From: Lewinella sp. IMCC34183
GTDB lineage: Bacteria; Bacteroidota; Bacteroidia; Chitinophagales; Saprospiraceae
Direction: 5' to 3'
Assembly: GCF_003390915.1 (NCBI RefSeq)
Contig: NZ_QMEM01000007.1
Coordinates: 124,001-188,000 of the forward strand
Length of the DNA: 64,000 nt
Shown here: positions 27,531 through 38,080 of the stretch, one piece after another
How positions within the stretch are numbered: the first letter of the stretch is position 1
Layout of the letters: every line of letters begins with the position of its first letter
Notes under the pieces: model-generated
The model's database searches: none
The model's input: only the letters and a program-made list of their open reading frames with translations
What the model was told of the DNA's origin: nothing
Made by a program: the position numbers and the translations under genes

Positions 27531-28071
27531 TGGCGTAGCGTTTGTCGTGGAGCGCCGCCCGTAGCAGTTGCTTGGCGCGCCAGAGCTGTGATTTAGAGGT
27601 GGATACCGATATGCCCAGGTGTTCGGCCACCTCGGCGTGGGGGTAGCCCTCCAGCAGGTGCAGGGTCAGCACCAGGCGGCAGCCCTGCGGCAGGGCGGCG
27701 ATCGCCGCGTGCAGGGCGGGTGGGTCAATCCCTTCGGTGGGCAGGGGCCGCGGGTCGGGTGCCAGGTGTTGCTCTTCGACGGGCACGATCGGCAACCGCT
27801 GCTGCCGCTTCAGGTGGTGCATCGTCAGGTTAATGGCGATGCGTTTGATCCAGGTGCGCAAACCGGCCTCCCCCCGGAAGGTGTGCAGTTGGGTAAACAC
27901 CCGCAGGAAACACTCCTGGGTCAGGTCCTCACTGTCGGCCGGGTCGCCCGTTAGCCGCAGAATGAGGTTGTACGTGGGGGGCAGCTCCCGCCGGTACAGT
28001 TCCCGTTGCGCATCCGCCCGCCCCCGGAGGCAGCGGCGGATCAGTTCCTTCTCGTCGGCGCGGTGAGACAT
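27523..28071 (-). CDS. ECF RNA polymerase sigma factor
   Basis: 182 residues. Region 2 is readable in YNLILRLTGDPADSEDLTQE and CFLRVFTQLHTFRGEAGLRT, ending in WIKRIAINLTMHHLKRQ; region 4 in LPQGCRLVLTLHLLEGYPHA followed by the helix-turn-helix EVAEHLGISVSTSKSQLWRA. Length and lack of region 3 are typical of extracytoplasmic function sigma factors. First gene of a three-gene overlapping operon with its putative anti-sigma factor. Divergent from parC; the 220-bp gap between them contains both promoters. The target regulon is unknown and may include its own operon. Confidence 0.93.
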   Translation of the reverse strand: MSHRADEKELIRRCLRGRADAQRELYRRELPPTYNLILRLTGDPADSEDLTQECFLRVFTQLHTFRGEAGLRTWIKRIAINLTMHHLKRQQRLPIVPVEEQHLAPDPRPLPTEGIDPPALHAAIAALPQGCRLVLTLHLLEGYPHAEVAEHLGISVSTSKSQLWRAKQLLRAALHDKRYANG

Positions 28072-28170
28072 ACGGTGAACGTGGGTGCTACTGGCTTAGA
28101 GCCCCCGTATTCCCGAAGGTTGGAAAATGCTTCGATTATTTCCGGAAAGTATGGTGGTGATAATCAAACA

Positions 28171-28202
28171 TTTTGTTTCTTTATTAAAATTCATTACCTT
28201 CG
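28171..28202 (+). promoter_or_regulatory. parC promoter
   Basis: In an AT-rich island, TTTTG (28171-28175) and TACCTTCG (28195-28202) are 19 bases apart, matching the Bacteroidota -33/-7 promoter layout. The leader to the ATG at 28292 is about 85 bases. Confidence 0.6.
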
Positions 28203-28291
28203 TGCGCGGTTCCGGCGGAGGTATGCGGCGGGGCGCGGGTGCCGGGCTCGTACAATAACCGTTGCGGCCCCTGGTTTTAGCAAGACAGCAG

Positions 28292-30913
<2,622 letters not shown>

Positions 30914-30925
30914 TCCCTCTGCCCG

Positions 30926-30933
30926 TACCTTTA
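30926..30933 (+). promoter_or_regulatory. Putative -7 box directly before the small membrane protein gene
   Basis: TACCTTTA ends four bases before the ATG at 30938; initiation here would give a leaderless transcript. Confidence 0.4.
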
Positions 30934-30937
30934 GACC

Positions 30938-31105
30938 ATGGGAAGACAGTCCACCCGCCATCGCTACCGCACCCGCCGGGAGAAGAACCAGTCCGTCTGG
31001 CGGGCGGTACGCATCATCTCCGGAATGCTGCTCGTCCTGTTCATCTTCCTGCTGATCAAGAACTGGCGGGAGTGGTGGAACTACTGGAAGTTTTATTTCT
31101 ACTAA
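30938..31105 (+). CDS. Small single-pass membrane protein
   Basis: 55 residues. A strongly basic N-terminus (MGRQSTRHRYRTRREKNQ) is followed by one membrane helix (about 24-40, IISGMLLVLFIFLLI) and an aromatic-rich tail with five tryptophan or tyrosine pairs (KNWREWWNYWKFYFY). The positive N-terminus predicts it inside and the aromatic tail at the outer face of the inner membrane. It follows parC by 24 bases and precedes the 97-bp repeat array. I do not recognise the family. That it is real is suggested by the coherent topology and by a -7 box just before the ATG. Confidence 0.6.
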   Translation: MGRQSTRHRYRTRREKNQSVWRAVRIISGMLLVLFIFLLIKNWREWWNYWKFYFY

Positions 31106-31775
31106 GGCACCCCCGGGTTGAAGGCCTTCGGCCTGATAGGTAATCATCGGGCTGCAAGCCCTCAACCCATGCCTAAACCCCCGGGCTGAGGGCCTCTGGC
31201 CCGATTGCCTATTTAGATATAAGGCGCTCCGCTCAGGTAATCATCAGGCTGCAAGCCCTCAACCAAAGCCAGACCCCCGGGTTGAGGGCCTCCGGCCCGA
31301 TTGCTTACTTAGATATCACGCGCTTCGTTCAGATAGTTATCGGGCTGCAAGCCCTCAACCCATGCCTAAACCCCCGGGTTGAGGGCCTCCGGCCCGATTG
31401 CTTATTTAGATATCAGGCGCTGCGCTCAGGTAATCATCGGGCTGTAAGCCCTCAACCCATGCCTAAACCCCCGGGCTGAGGGCCTCCGGCCCGATTGCCT
31501 ATTTAGATATCAGGCGCTCCGCTCAGGTAATCATCGGACTGCAAGCCCTCAACCCATGCCTAAACCCCCGGGTTGTGGGCCTCCGGCCCGATTGCTTATT
31601 TAGATATCAGGCGCTCCGCTCAGGTAATCATCGGGCTGCAAGCCCTCAACCCATGCCTAAACCCCCGGGCTGAGGCCCCCGGCCCGATTGCTTACGTTCA
31701 TTCCGCTCGCGTGATTATCGGGCTGGAAGCCCTCAACCCATACCTGAACCCTCAGATTGAGCACCTCCGGGGCGG
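31106..31775. repeat. Tandem array of 97-bp hairpin-forming repeats
   Basis: Eight units, anchored on CCCGGG(T/C)TGAGGGCCTC at about 31113, 31181, 31277, 31374, 31471, 31568, 31665 and a degenerate one near 31751. The central spacings are 96-97 bases; the first (68) and last (86) are shortened. In each unit GGGTTGAGGGC...GCCCGAT is answered by an inverted ATCGGGC...GCCCTCAACCC about 37 bases later (for example 31376-31398 with 31436-31458), so each unit can form a long imperfect hairpin. The loop carries TTTAGATATCAGGCGCTCCG. It fills the 670-bp convergent gap between the small membrane protein gene and the thymidine kinase gene; the small open frames within it change with the repeats and are not genes. 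Confidence 0.95.
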
Positions 31776-32369
31776 TCACTTCGCAGGCCTCAGCGCCAGC
31801 ATATTCCCCATCCGGAAGCAGGTCCGGCAGCGGGCTTCGTACAGGTCTTTCTCACCCAGCACCACGGTATCCTGGTCGGGGGTGAGGCGGTAGGAGTGGG
31901 TGGCCAGGTTGCCGCAGTGGGAGCAGATGGCGTGCACCTTGGTGATGTACTCCGCTACGGCGAGCAGGTCGCCCATCGGGCCGAAGGGCTTGCCGCGGAA
32001 GTCCATGTCCAGTCCGGCGATGATGACGCGTTTGCCGCGGTGGGCCAGGTCCTGAGTGAAGCGAACGATGTCGGCATCGAAGAACTGCGCCTCGTCGAGG
32101 CCGACCACCGTGACGTCGTCCGGCACGTGCTGCAACTCCGCCGAGCGGGTCAGCGGACGGGCCACGAAGGAGTTGCTGTCGTGGGAGACCACGTTGGCCT
32201 CCGCGTAACGGGTATCGATGGCGGGCTTAAAGACGGTGACCTCCTGACCGGCGATCCGGGCGCGCTTGAGGCGGCGGATAAGCTCTTCGGTCTTACCCGA
32301 AAACATCGAACCGCAAATAACTTCCAGCCAGCCACTGCGTTGACCGCTGAAGTGAGGTTCTAAAAACAT
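31776..32369 (-). CDS. tdk: Thymidine kinase (type II)
   Basis: 197 residues from the ATG at 32369; the longer open frame upstream is the antisense of the neighbouring gene. P-loop GSMFSGKTEEL (20-30), the DEAQFF motif (Walker B and catalytic base), and a zinc-binding region with CSHCG and CRTC. The thymidine-contact region YEARCR-type and VVLGEKDLYEARC fits the family. It phosphorylates thymidine to dTMP in the salvage pathway, in the cytoplasm. Promoter box TACCTTCG lies 23 bases upstream, face to face with the promoter of the divergent gene. Its 3' end borders the 97-bp repeat array. Confidence 0.97.
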   Translation of the reverse strand: MFLEPHFSGQRSGWLEVICGSMFSGKTEELIRRLKRARIAGQEVTVFKPAIDTRYAEANVVSHDSNSFVARPLTRSAELQHVPDDVTVVGLDEAQFFDADIVRFTQDLAHRGKRVIIAGLDMDFRGKPFGPMGDLLAVAEYITKVHAICSHCGNLATHSYRLTPDQDTVVLGEKDLYEARCRTCFRMGNMLALRPAK

Positions 32370-32380
32370 AAGCGCCGCCG

Positions 32381-32400
32381 TATTTTGGCGGCCGAAGGTA
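32381..32400. promoter_or_regulatory. Interlocked divergent -7 boxes (tdk and proline-rich protein)
   Basis: TATTTTGG on the plus strand (32381-32388, 29 bases before ATG 32418) and TACCTTCG on the minus strand (32400-32393, 23 bases before ATG 32369) face each other within 20 bases, so RNA polymerase could hardly occupy both at once. Confidence 0.5.
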
Positions 32401-32417
32401 TCAAAAATCCAGCACCC

Positions 32418-33179
32418 ATGTCCCAGACCAAGGCCGACAAACTCCTCAGCCGCATCACTGCCCTGCACCGCAGCTTGCAGTTGGACGACGAAGACGACGC
32501 GCCCTCCCGCCTGGAGCGCGACCTGATGCTCGGGTACCTGCGCGACCTGTACGCCGTCTACCTGGACGCGGGCACCGACGCCCCGCGCAAGCCGACGCCC
32601 GCCGAGCTTCCCGATCCGAAGCCCGCCCCGCCATCGCCCAAGCCCGCACCGACCCACCCGTCGCCGGCGCCCGAAGTGCCCGCGCCGAAGCCGGAACCAC
32701 CGGCCCCTGCCCCCCGCCCGGAGGCCCCCGCACCCGCGTCCCCGCCCGAGGCTCCCGACGTACCGGTGCCCCCGCCGCCTGCTCCCCCCGTGGCTGAGCA
32801 TACCGCGAAGATCAACCCCGAATTCAAGCGCCCGGCCCCCAATCCGCCCCAGCCGTCGCCCGCTCCGAACACCGGCCCGGGCGTGCAGAAGCTCTTTCAG
32901 GATACCGACGACGGCGGACTCGCCAACCGCCTGATGCGGCAGCGGGTCACTGACCTGACCCGCTCCCTGAGCATCAACAACCGGGTGCTCTTTTCCAAGA
33001 AATTATTCCGCGACAACGAGGAACTCAACGCCGCCCTGAAGGAGCTCAACCTGCGGGGTAGCTTCGACAACGCCAAGCCCCTGCTGGTCGACCTGGCCCA
33101 GGAGCACCGCTGGGCGGAGGAGGAGCGGGAGGAAACCGCCAAAGAGTTTATTGACCTGGTACGGCGGCGGTATGCGTAA
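32418..33179 (+). CDS. Hypothetical protein with long proline-rich linker and conserved C-terminal domain
   Basis: 253 residues from ATG 32418. An N-terminal helical segment (1-55; LLSRITALHRSLQLDDEDD, LMLGYLRDLYAVYLDAG) is joined by an almost uninterrupted Pro/Ala/Glu/Lys linker (about 57-155) to a C-terminal helical domain (about 165-253; LTRSLSINNRVLFSKKLF, ELNLRGSFDNAKPLLVDL, EFIDLVRRRYA). I recall similar C-terminal domains in uncharacterised Bacteroidota proteins. There is no signal peptide or membrane helix, so it appears cytoplasmic. It overlaps the PhoD-DUF1499 gene by eight bases, implying translational coupling. Function unknown. Confidence 0.8.
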   Translation: MSQTKADKLLSRITALHRSLQLDDEDDAPSRLERDLMLGYLRDLYAVYLDAGTDAPRKPTPAELPDPKPAPPSPKPAPTHPSPAPEVPAPKPEPPAPAPRPEAPAPASPPEAPDVPVPPPPAPPVAEHTAKINPEFKRPAPNPPQPSPAPNTGPGVQKLFQDTDDGGLANRLMRQRVTDLTRSLSINNRVLFSKKLFRDNEELNAALKELNLRGSFDNAKPLLVDLAQEHRWAEEEREETAKEFIDLVRRRYA

Positions 33180-34632
33180 GAAACGCTTCCTGCTGACGGG
33201 GCTGCTGGCCTCCGTTTTTCTGATCTACCTCTGCGCGAAAGCCTATACCTCGTGGCGCCCCCCGGTGTCCACCGATCAGCGCAGCCTGGAAGTGGCGGAC
33301 CGCGGCGTCACGATCGCCTTCGGCAGTTGCAACCGCGAGGACGAGGACCAAACCTACTGGAATACCATCGCCCGACACCATCCGGCGGCCTGGCTCTGGC
33401 TCGGTGACAACGTCTACGCCGATACCGACGATATGGAGGAAATGGCCCGCGCCTTCTCCCGCCAACAGCGCGCGCCAGAATACGCGGCCTTCGTCCGGCA
33501 AACCCCCGTCGTCTACGGGACCTGGGACGATCACGACTACGGCCGCAACGACGCTGGCCAAGAATGGCCGGTGAAGGATGCGGCAAAGGCCCTGCTACTT
33601 GACTTTCTGCGGGTACCGGACGCCGCCGACGTGCGCAACCGCGACGGCGTATACCAGGCGTACCGCGTGGGTGATGTGAAGGTCATTCTCCTCGATACCC
33701 GTTATTTCCGGGATGCGCTGCCCCCCGGCTCCCGCCCCGGTGACCGGTACGGCGCCAACCCGACCGGGGACATCCTGGGCGAAGCGCAGTGGGCCTGGCT
33801 GCGCGATGAACTGACCGACAGCGACGCCGCCGCCCACCTCATAGCAAGCAGCATTCAGGTACTGCCAACGGACCACGGGTACGAGAAGTGGGCCAACTTC
33901 CCCGCCGCCCGCACCCGGCTGCTAAACCTCCTGGCCGAAACCCGCCCCGCCCTTCCCCTGCTGTTGAGCGGCGACCGTCACCTGGCGGAGTTCATGTCGG
34001 ATACGGTGGATGGCTACCGGATCTACGAAATGACCTCGAGCGGCCTTACCCACGCCTATTCGGGCAGCGACGAGCCCAACGATAAGCGCCTCGGGCCTCT
34101 GGTCACCGAGCGCAATTACGGCCTGCTGCATTTCCTCCCCGACGAAGCCGGGAACCTGCAGTTACTGGCGGAAATACGGGGCCTGCCCGGTGGTAGCGTC
34201 CGGAGCAGCCTGGCGCTGCCCGCCCCGGCCACGAACAAAGCAGCGCTGCGGGCGCTTGTCTACCCAAACGACACCATGACGCGCCAGCTGAAACCCTGCC
34301 CCGAATCTCCCAACTGCGTCAGTACCCAAAGTACCCAGGCGAAGAAGAAGCGCGATCCACTGCCCTTCACCGGCAGCCCGGAGCAAGCCCTGGAGAAACT
34401 CAAGCGGACCATCGCGGACATGTCCCGGACCACCCTCATCGAGGAGGACGGCTACTACCTGCATTACACCTTTCAGACCTGGCCGATCCCCTACATTGAC
34501 GACGTGGAGTTCATCCTCGACCCCGAGGCCCAGGTGATCCACTACCGCAGCGCCAGCCGGGTGGGCCACAGCGACCTGGGCGTGAATAGCCGGCGAATGA
34601 AGAAGATCGCGGCGGCCTTCGCCGGGGAGTGA
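33172..34632 (+). CDS. PhoD-like metallophosphoesterase fused to a DUF1499 domain
   Basis: 486 residues from ATG 33172, inside the end of the previous gene (shared ATGCGTAA). An N-terminal membrane anchor or uncleaved signal (1-22, KKRFLLTGLLASVFLIYL) is followed by the PhoD/metallophosphatase domain (about 40-340) with metal-binding motifs FGSCN, LWLGDNVYAD, GTWDDHDYGRND and LLSGDRHLAEF. From Met369 the sequence becomes a DUF1499 domain (LKPCPESPNCVSTQ, PYIDDVEFILD, YRSASRVGHSDLGVNSRRM). The phosphatase part would act outside the cytoplasmic membrane on phosphate esters or diesters. DUF1499 has no known function. The junction lacks a stop codon, so it is one protein as sequenced. Confidence 0.85.
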   Translation: MRKKRFLLTGLLASVFLIYLCAKAYTSWRPPVSTDQRSLEVADRGVTIAFGSCNREDEDQTYWNTIARHHPAAWLWLGDNVYADTDDMEEMARAFSRQQRAPEYAAFVRQTPVVYGTWDDHDYGRNDAGQEWPVKDAAKALLLDFLRVPDAADVRNRDGVYQAYRVGDVKVILLDTRYFRDALPPGSRPGDRYGANPTGDILGEAQWAWLRDELTDSDAAAHLIASSIQVLPTDHGYEKWANFPAARTRLLNLLAETRPALPLLLSGDRHLAEFMSDTVDGYRIYEMTSSGLTHAYSGSDEPNDKRLGPLVTERNYGLLHFLPDEAGNLQLLAEIRGLPGGSVRSSLALPAPATNKAALRALVYPNDTMTRQLKPCPESPNCVSTQSTQAKKKRDPLPFTGSPEQALEKLKRTIADMSRTTLIEEDGYYLHYTFQTWPIPYIDDVEFILDPEAQVIHYRSASRVGHSDLGVNSRRMKKIAAAFAGE

Positions 34633-34690
34633 TTGGCAATGTAGAGTCGGAGCGCTAAAATTTGGGGTTGACCGCGGATGTAGGGGTTTC

Positions 34691-34705
34691 ACCACGGAGG
34701 CACAG
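34691..34705 (+). repeat. ACCACGGAGG repeat flanking the GxxExxY remnant (left)
   Basis: ACCACGGAGGCACAG; inverted relatives (…CTCTGTGGT) lie on the other side of the pseudogene at 35195-35213 and 35244-35270. Confidence 0.6.
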
Positions 34706-34736
34706 CGGGGTACGGAGTCGACCTCGCTGCGCTCGG

Positions 34737-35108
34737 TCAGAGAATGTACCGGCGAATTCCGTCCTTCATTTCGGCGACATTGAAGTTCATCAGTAGCCCC
34801 AATCCGATTTAGCTCAATTTCATGTATGTCAGCAGCTGAGCTGCGTCGGTAGGTGTCAGTTGTTTAGCGGCTTTAAGCTCAACGATCAGCCGGTTATCAA
34901 CTACCAAATCCAGCAGATAGCCGATCTTCAGGTCAATTCCATCGTAATGAACAGGAAGTACTCTTTGTCGCTCTACGTGCATTCCTTGCTTTGTCAATTC
35001 GCGGGCCAGACATATCTCCTATACAGATTCGAAAAGCCCGGGCCCCAAGAGGCTATGCACTCGAAAAGCTGCACCGCGGACGCGGTACGTGAGGTCATTC
35101 AATTCCAT
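34737..35108 (-). pseudogene. GxxExxY-family gene with two internal stop codons
   Basis: Read from ATG 35108, the frame gives MELNDLTYRVRGAAFRVHSL, LGPGLFESV, a TAG, then EICLARELTKQGMHVERQRV, LPVHYDGIDLKIGYLLDLVV, DNRLIVELKAAKQLTPTDAA, QLLTYMKLS, a TAA, and finally IGLGLLMNFNVAEMKDGIRR before the terminal TGA at 34737. This is a whole GxxExxY protein (about 123 residues, the normal family length) in one frame with two nonsense codons. The first replaces the tyrosine that gives the family its name (GLFESV-stop). The central VELK matches the PD-(D/E)xK-like core. The surrounding DNA is visibly less GC-rich than the neighbours. The function of the family is unknown; this copy is most likely dead. 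Confidence 0.85.
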
Positions 35109-35194
35109 TTCTCTAAGCGGTTACAACACCAAAGAAATGCAAAGTTTTTTTAAACAACAAATTGTTTTATATTCAGACTACGCAGCACTCTATC

Positions 35195-35270
35195 CTCTGT
35201 GCTTCTCTGTGGTCCAATTAGCTAAAACTGCGAAGCAGTCCCCCTCTGTGCTTCTCCGTGCCTCTGTGGT
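35195..35270 (-). repeat. CTCTGTGCTTCTC(C/T)GTG repeats flanking the GxxExxY remnant (right)
   Basis: Two related copies at 35195-35213 and 35244-35270, ending in CTCTGTGGT, inverted with respect to 34691. Each is followed or preceded by short ACTGCGAAGCAG segments (35228, 35286). The rest of 35109-35377 contains no credible gene. Confidence 0.7.
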
Positions 35271-35377
35271 CAAATTGAATCCAAGACTGCGAAGCAGGCG
35301 AAGTAAGTGATCCCCAGTGCCTCCATGTTTAACAAAAAGCGAGGACGGCGAAGCACTCAAACCACAAGCCCGGTAGC

Positions 35378-36424
<1,047 letters not shown>

Positions 36425-36475
36425 AGGGTAATGACCAAAGGTAACGGTCGACGGGCGTACGGCGGTTCCGCGTGC

Positions 36476-37303
36476 CTACCCCACCGCGGGCAGCCGCAAT
36501 GGGAACAGGGCCAGGATCGCCGCGAACCGCTCGGGGTGATGGGCGGCGAAGGTGGGGGCGTGACTGTGGAACACCGTGAGGGTGATGGCTGCCGGATCCA
36601 GGTCCTCCAGTCCGATGAAGCCCTGTAGTGCCGTTTCCGAAAACCCGGTGAGCCGGTATACCTCATCGGGGGAAAGCAGGTGGTCTTCCAGGGCCCTGCG
36701 CACGGCGGGGTCGGCGTGGAAAAGGGCGCGGCCGTACTCGTAAAAGCCCAGCTGAAGGTACTTGTCGGGTTCCACCACGGAGCGGACGAAGTAGGTCAGC
36801 GTCCAGATGATGACGCCATCCTCGGGGTACATCTCCGAGGCGTGCAGCACCTCGTGTTCGGGGGTCGGAAAGAGGTGGGGGTAGAAGATCACGTTCTCGA
36901 AGGCCGGCACCAGGAACTCTTCCCGGTAGAAGGTGACGGTAGCCGCGGAGGCCGCCACCATCAGGCGCACATCGGCGGGGATGGTTTCGATGGCCATGCC
37001 CTGAAAATCGGTGGCCTCCCGGATCAGGAAGGTGCGACGGCGGAAGTCGCGCTTGCCCTCCAGGTCGAGGGCACGGTAGAGGGGAAAGCGATCCAGCAGC
37101 GGGGCCAGCTCCACGGGCAGGTCGGGGGGGTTCTTCTTCCAGTACCACCAGCGCAGCTGGGGGGCCAGGGTATAGGCACCGGCCGCCGCGATGAGGGGCA
37201 GCAGCAACAGCTCGGACTGGACGTCGCCCGTCTGCCAGGTAAGGACCGCCCCGAGGAGGATCAGACAGAGGGCGGCAAGGTAGATAGCGCGGACGGGGTC
37301 CAT
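36476..37303 (-). CDS. MtfA-like (M90) membrane protein lacking the zinc motif
   Basis: 275 residues from ATG 37303; the frame is open 219 codons further upstream, opposite the CBS gene. Two N-terminal membrane helices (about 5-21 and 30-46). The rest follows MtfA blocks: RFPLYRALDLEGKRDFRRRT, FLIREATDFQGMAIETIPAD, VRLMVAASAATVTF, FENVIFYPHLF and DGVIIWTL. At the position of the family's HExxH helix (NVVLHEFAH in typical members) it reads LQLGFYEYGRALF, so both histidines are gone and only the glutamate is kept. It is therefore probably not a metallopeptidase. Family assignment is by my reading of motif order and is moderately certain. Confidence 0.65.
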   Translation of the reverse strand: MDPVRAIYLAALCLILLGAVLTWQTGDVQSELLLLPLIAAAGAYTLAPQLRWWYWKKNPPDLPVELAPLLDRFPLYRALDLEGKRDFRRRTFLIREATDFQGMAIETIPADVRLMVAASAATVTFYREEFLVPAFENVIFYPHLFPTPEHEVLHASEMYPEDGVIIWTLTYFVRSVVEPDKYLQLGFYEYGRALFHADPAVRRALEDHLLSPDEVYRLTGFSETALQGFIGLEDLDPAAITLTVFHSHAPTFAAHHPERFAAILALFPLRLPAVG

Positions 37304-37394
37304 GGATGGGGTAGGCGGAGGAGTTACCGAAGGTACGCAAGCGCCGGCGGGAAAGTTGGCGGTTGCGGGAGGGTAAGTTGCGGCAAAAATCCCG

Positions 37395-37402
37395 TACCTT
37401 AT
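37395..37402 (+). promoter_or_regulatory. Possible -7 box of the CBS-protein gene
   Basis: TACCTTAT, 39 bases before ATG 37442. Confidence 0.35.
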
Positions 37403-37441
37403 ACATCCGATAGCCCCGAGAAGCCGCAAACGCCAATTCCC

Positions 37442-37867
37442 ATGATGAATGAAGCCGTGCGGACGATCATGACCACGGAGGTCGTAACCGCCTACCCCGA
37501 ACAAACCGTTGGTGACGTGGCCCGCCTCCTGCTTCGCGAGCAGCTGCAGCAACTGCCCGTCGTCGATGCGACCGGCAAGCTCGTCGGCCTCATTACGTCC
37601 TACGATCTCTGGCGCGACTGCCGCGAGAACCCCGGCAGCGAATCCCGCCCGGTAGCGGAGGTCATGAATACCCACGTGGTCAAGCTGGCCCCCACCGACA
37701 AAGTCGGTACCGCCGCCGAGCTCTTCATGGACAAACGGTTCAAGACTATTCCGGTCGTCAACCGGGACGGCCTCCTGCGGGGGGTAATCACGGCCTTCGA
37801 CGTGATCCGCTATACCCTGCGCAAGGAGTACCGGGAGCCCATCCTCTACCGCGAGGAACTGCTGTAG
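37442..37867 (+). CDS. Tandem CBS-domain protein
   Basis: 141 residues (ATG 37442 or 37445). Two CBS domains and nothing else: the first at about 8-65 (IMTTEVVTAYPEQTVGDVAR, QLPVVDATGKLVGLITSYDL) and the second at about 74-132 (VMNTHVVKLAPTDKVGTAAE, TIPVVNRDGLLRGVITAFDV). Such pairs bind adenine nucleotides and regulate partner proteins; no partner domain is fused. It is divergent from the MtfA-like gene. A 15-base hairpin repeat starts three bases after the stop codon. Confidence 0.93.
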   Translation: MMNEAVRTIMTTEVVTAYPEQTVGDVARLLLREQLQQLPVVDATGKLVGLITSYDLWRDCRENPGSESRPVAEVMNTHVVKLAPTDKVGTAAELFMDKRFKTIPVVNRDGLLRGVITAFDVIRYTLRKEYREPILYREELL

Positions 37868-37870
37868 GAG

Positions 37871-37896
37871 GCTGCCTCCGGCAGCGGAAGTACACT
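37871..37896 (+). repeat. Post-stop hairpin repeat, second locus
   Basis: GCTGCCTCCGGCAGC (37871-37885) followed by GGAAGTACACT. The reverse complement of the array at 4354-4420 reads GCTGCCTCCGGCAGC followed by GATAGTACAAT, so core and downstream tail are shared. It begins three bases after the CBS-protein stop codon. Confidence 0.75.
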
Positions 37897-38048
37897 GCGC
37901 CCTCCGAGCGCGCAGGGGGCGGTCACACGGGTCGCCCGCGGCACAGGCGCGGCCGGCCACAGAGCGGATACGTAATTCGCGGATGTAGCCAGCCCCCCGG
38001 TCCGGCCCCCCGTGGTGAACCTGTCCGGCTATATCCCGGGCATTCCCG

Positions 38049-38056
38049 TAGCTTGG
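38049..38056 (+). promoter_or_regulatory. Putative -7 box of the esterase gene
   Basis: TAGCTTGG, 24 bases before ATG 38081. The 37897-38048 stretch shows no gene. Confidence 0.35.
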
Positions 38057-38080
38057 CTACCCTAAGCCACGCTTCCTGCC

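Noticed and set aside
31106-31775. CRISPR array
   Set aside because: The whole 97-bp unit is repeated; there are no unique spacers and no cas genes in the window.
31282-31893. Small repetitive open frames inside the 97-bp array
   Set aside because: They shift with repeat period and start/stop by chance; composition follows the DNA repeat, not a protein.
34809-34997. 62-codon minus-strand ORF as an intact small gene
   Set aside because: It is only the middle segment of the GxxExxY gene between its two nonsense codons.
36476-37960. 494-codon version of the MtfA-like protein
   Set aside because: The added N-terminal part is antisense to the CBS-domain gene; the start at 37303 leaves a normal membrane N-terminus.
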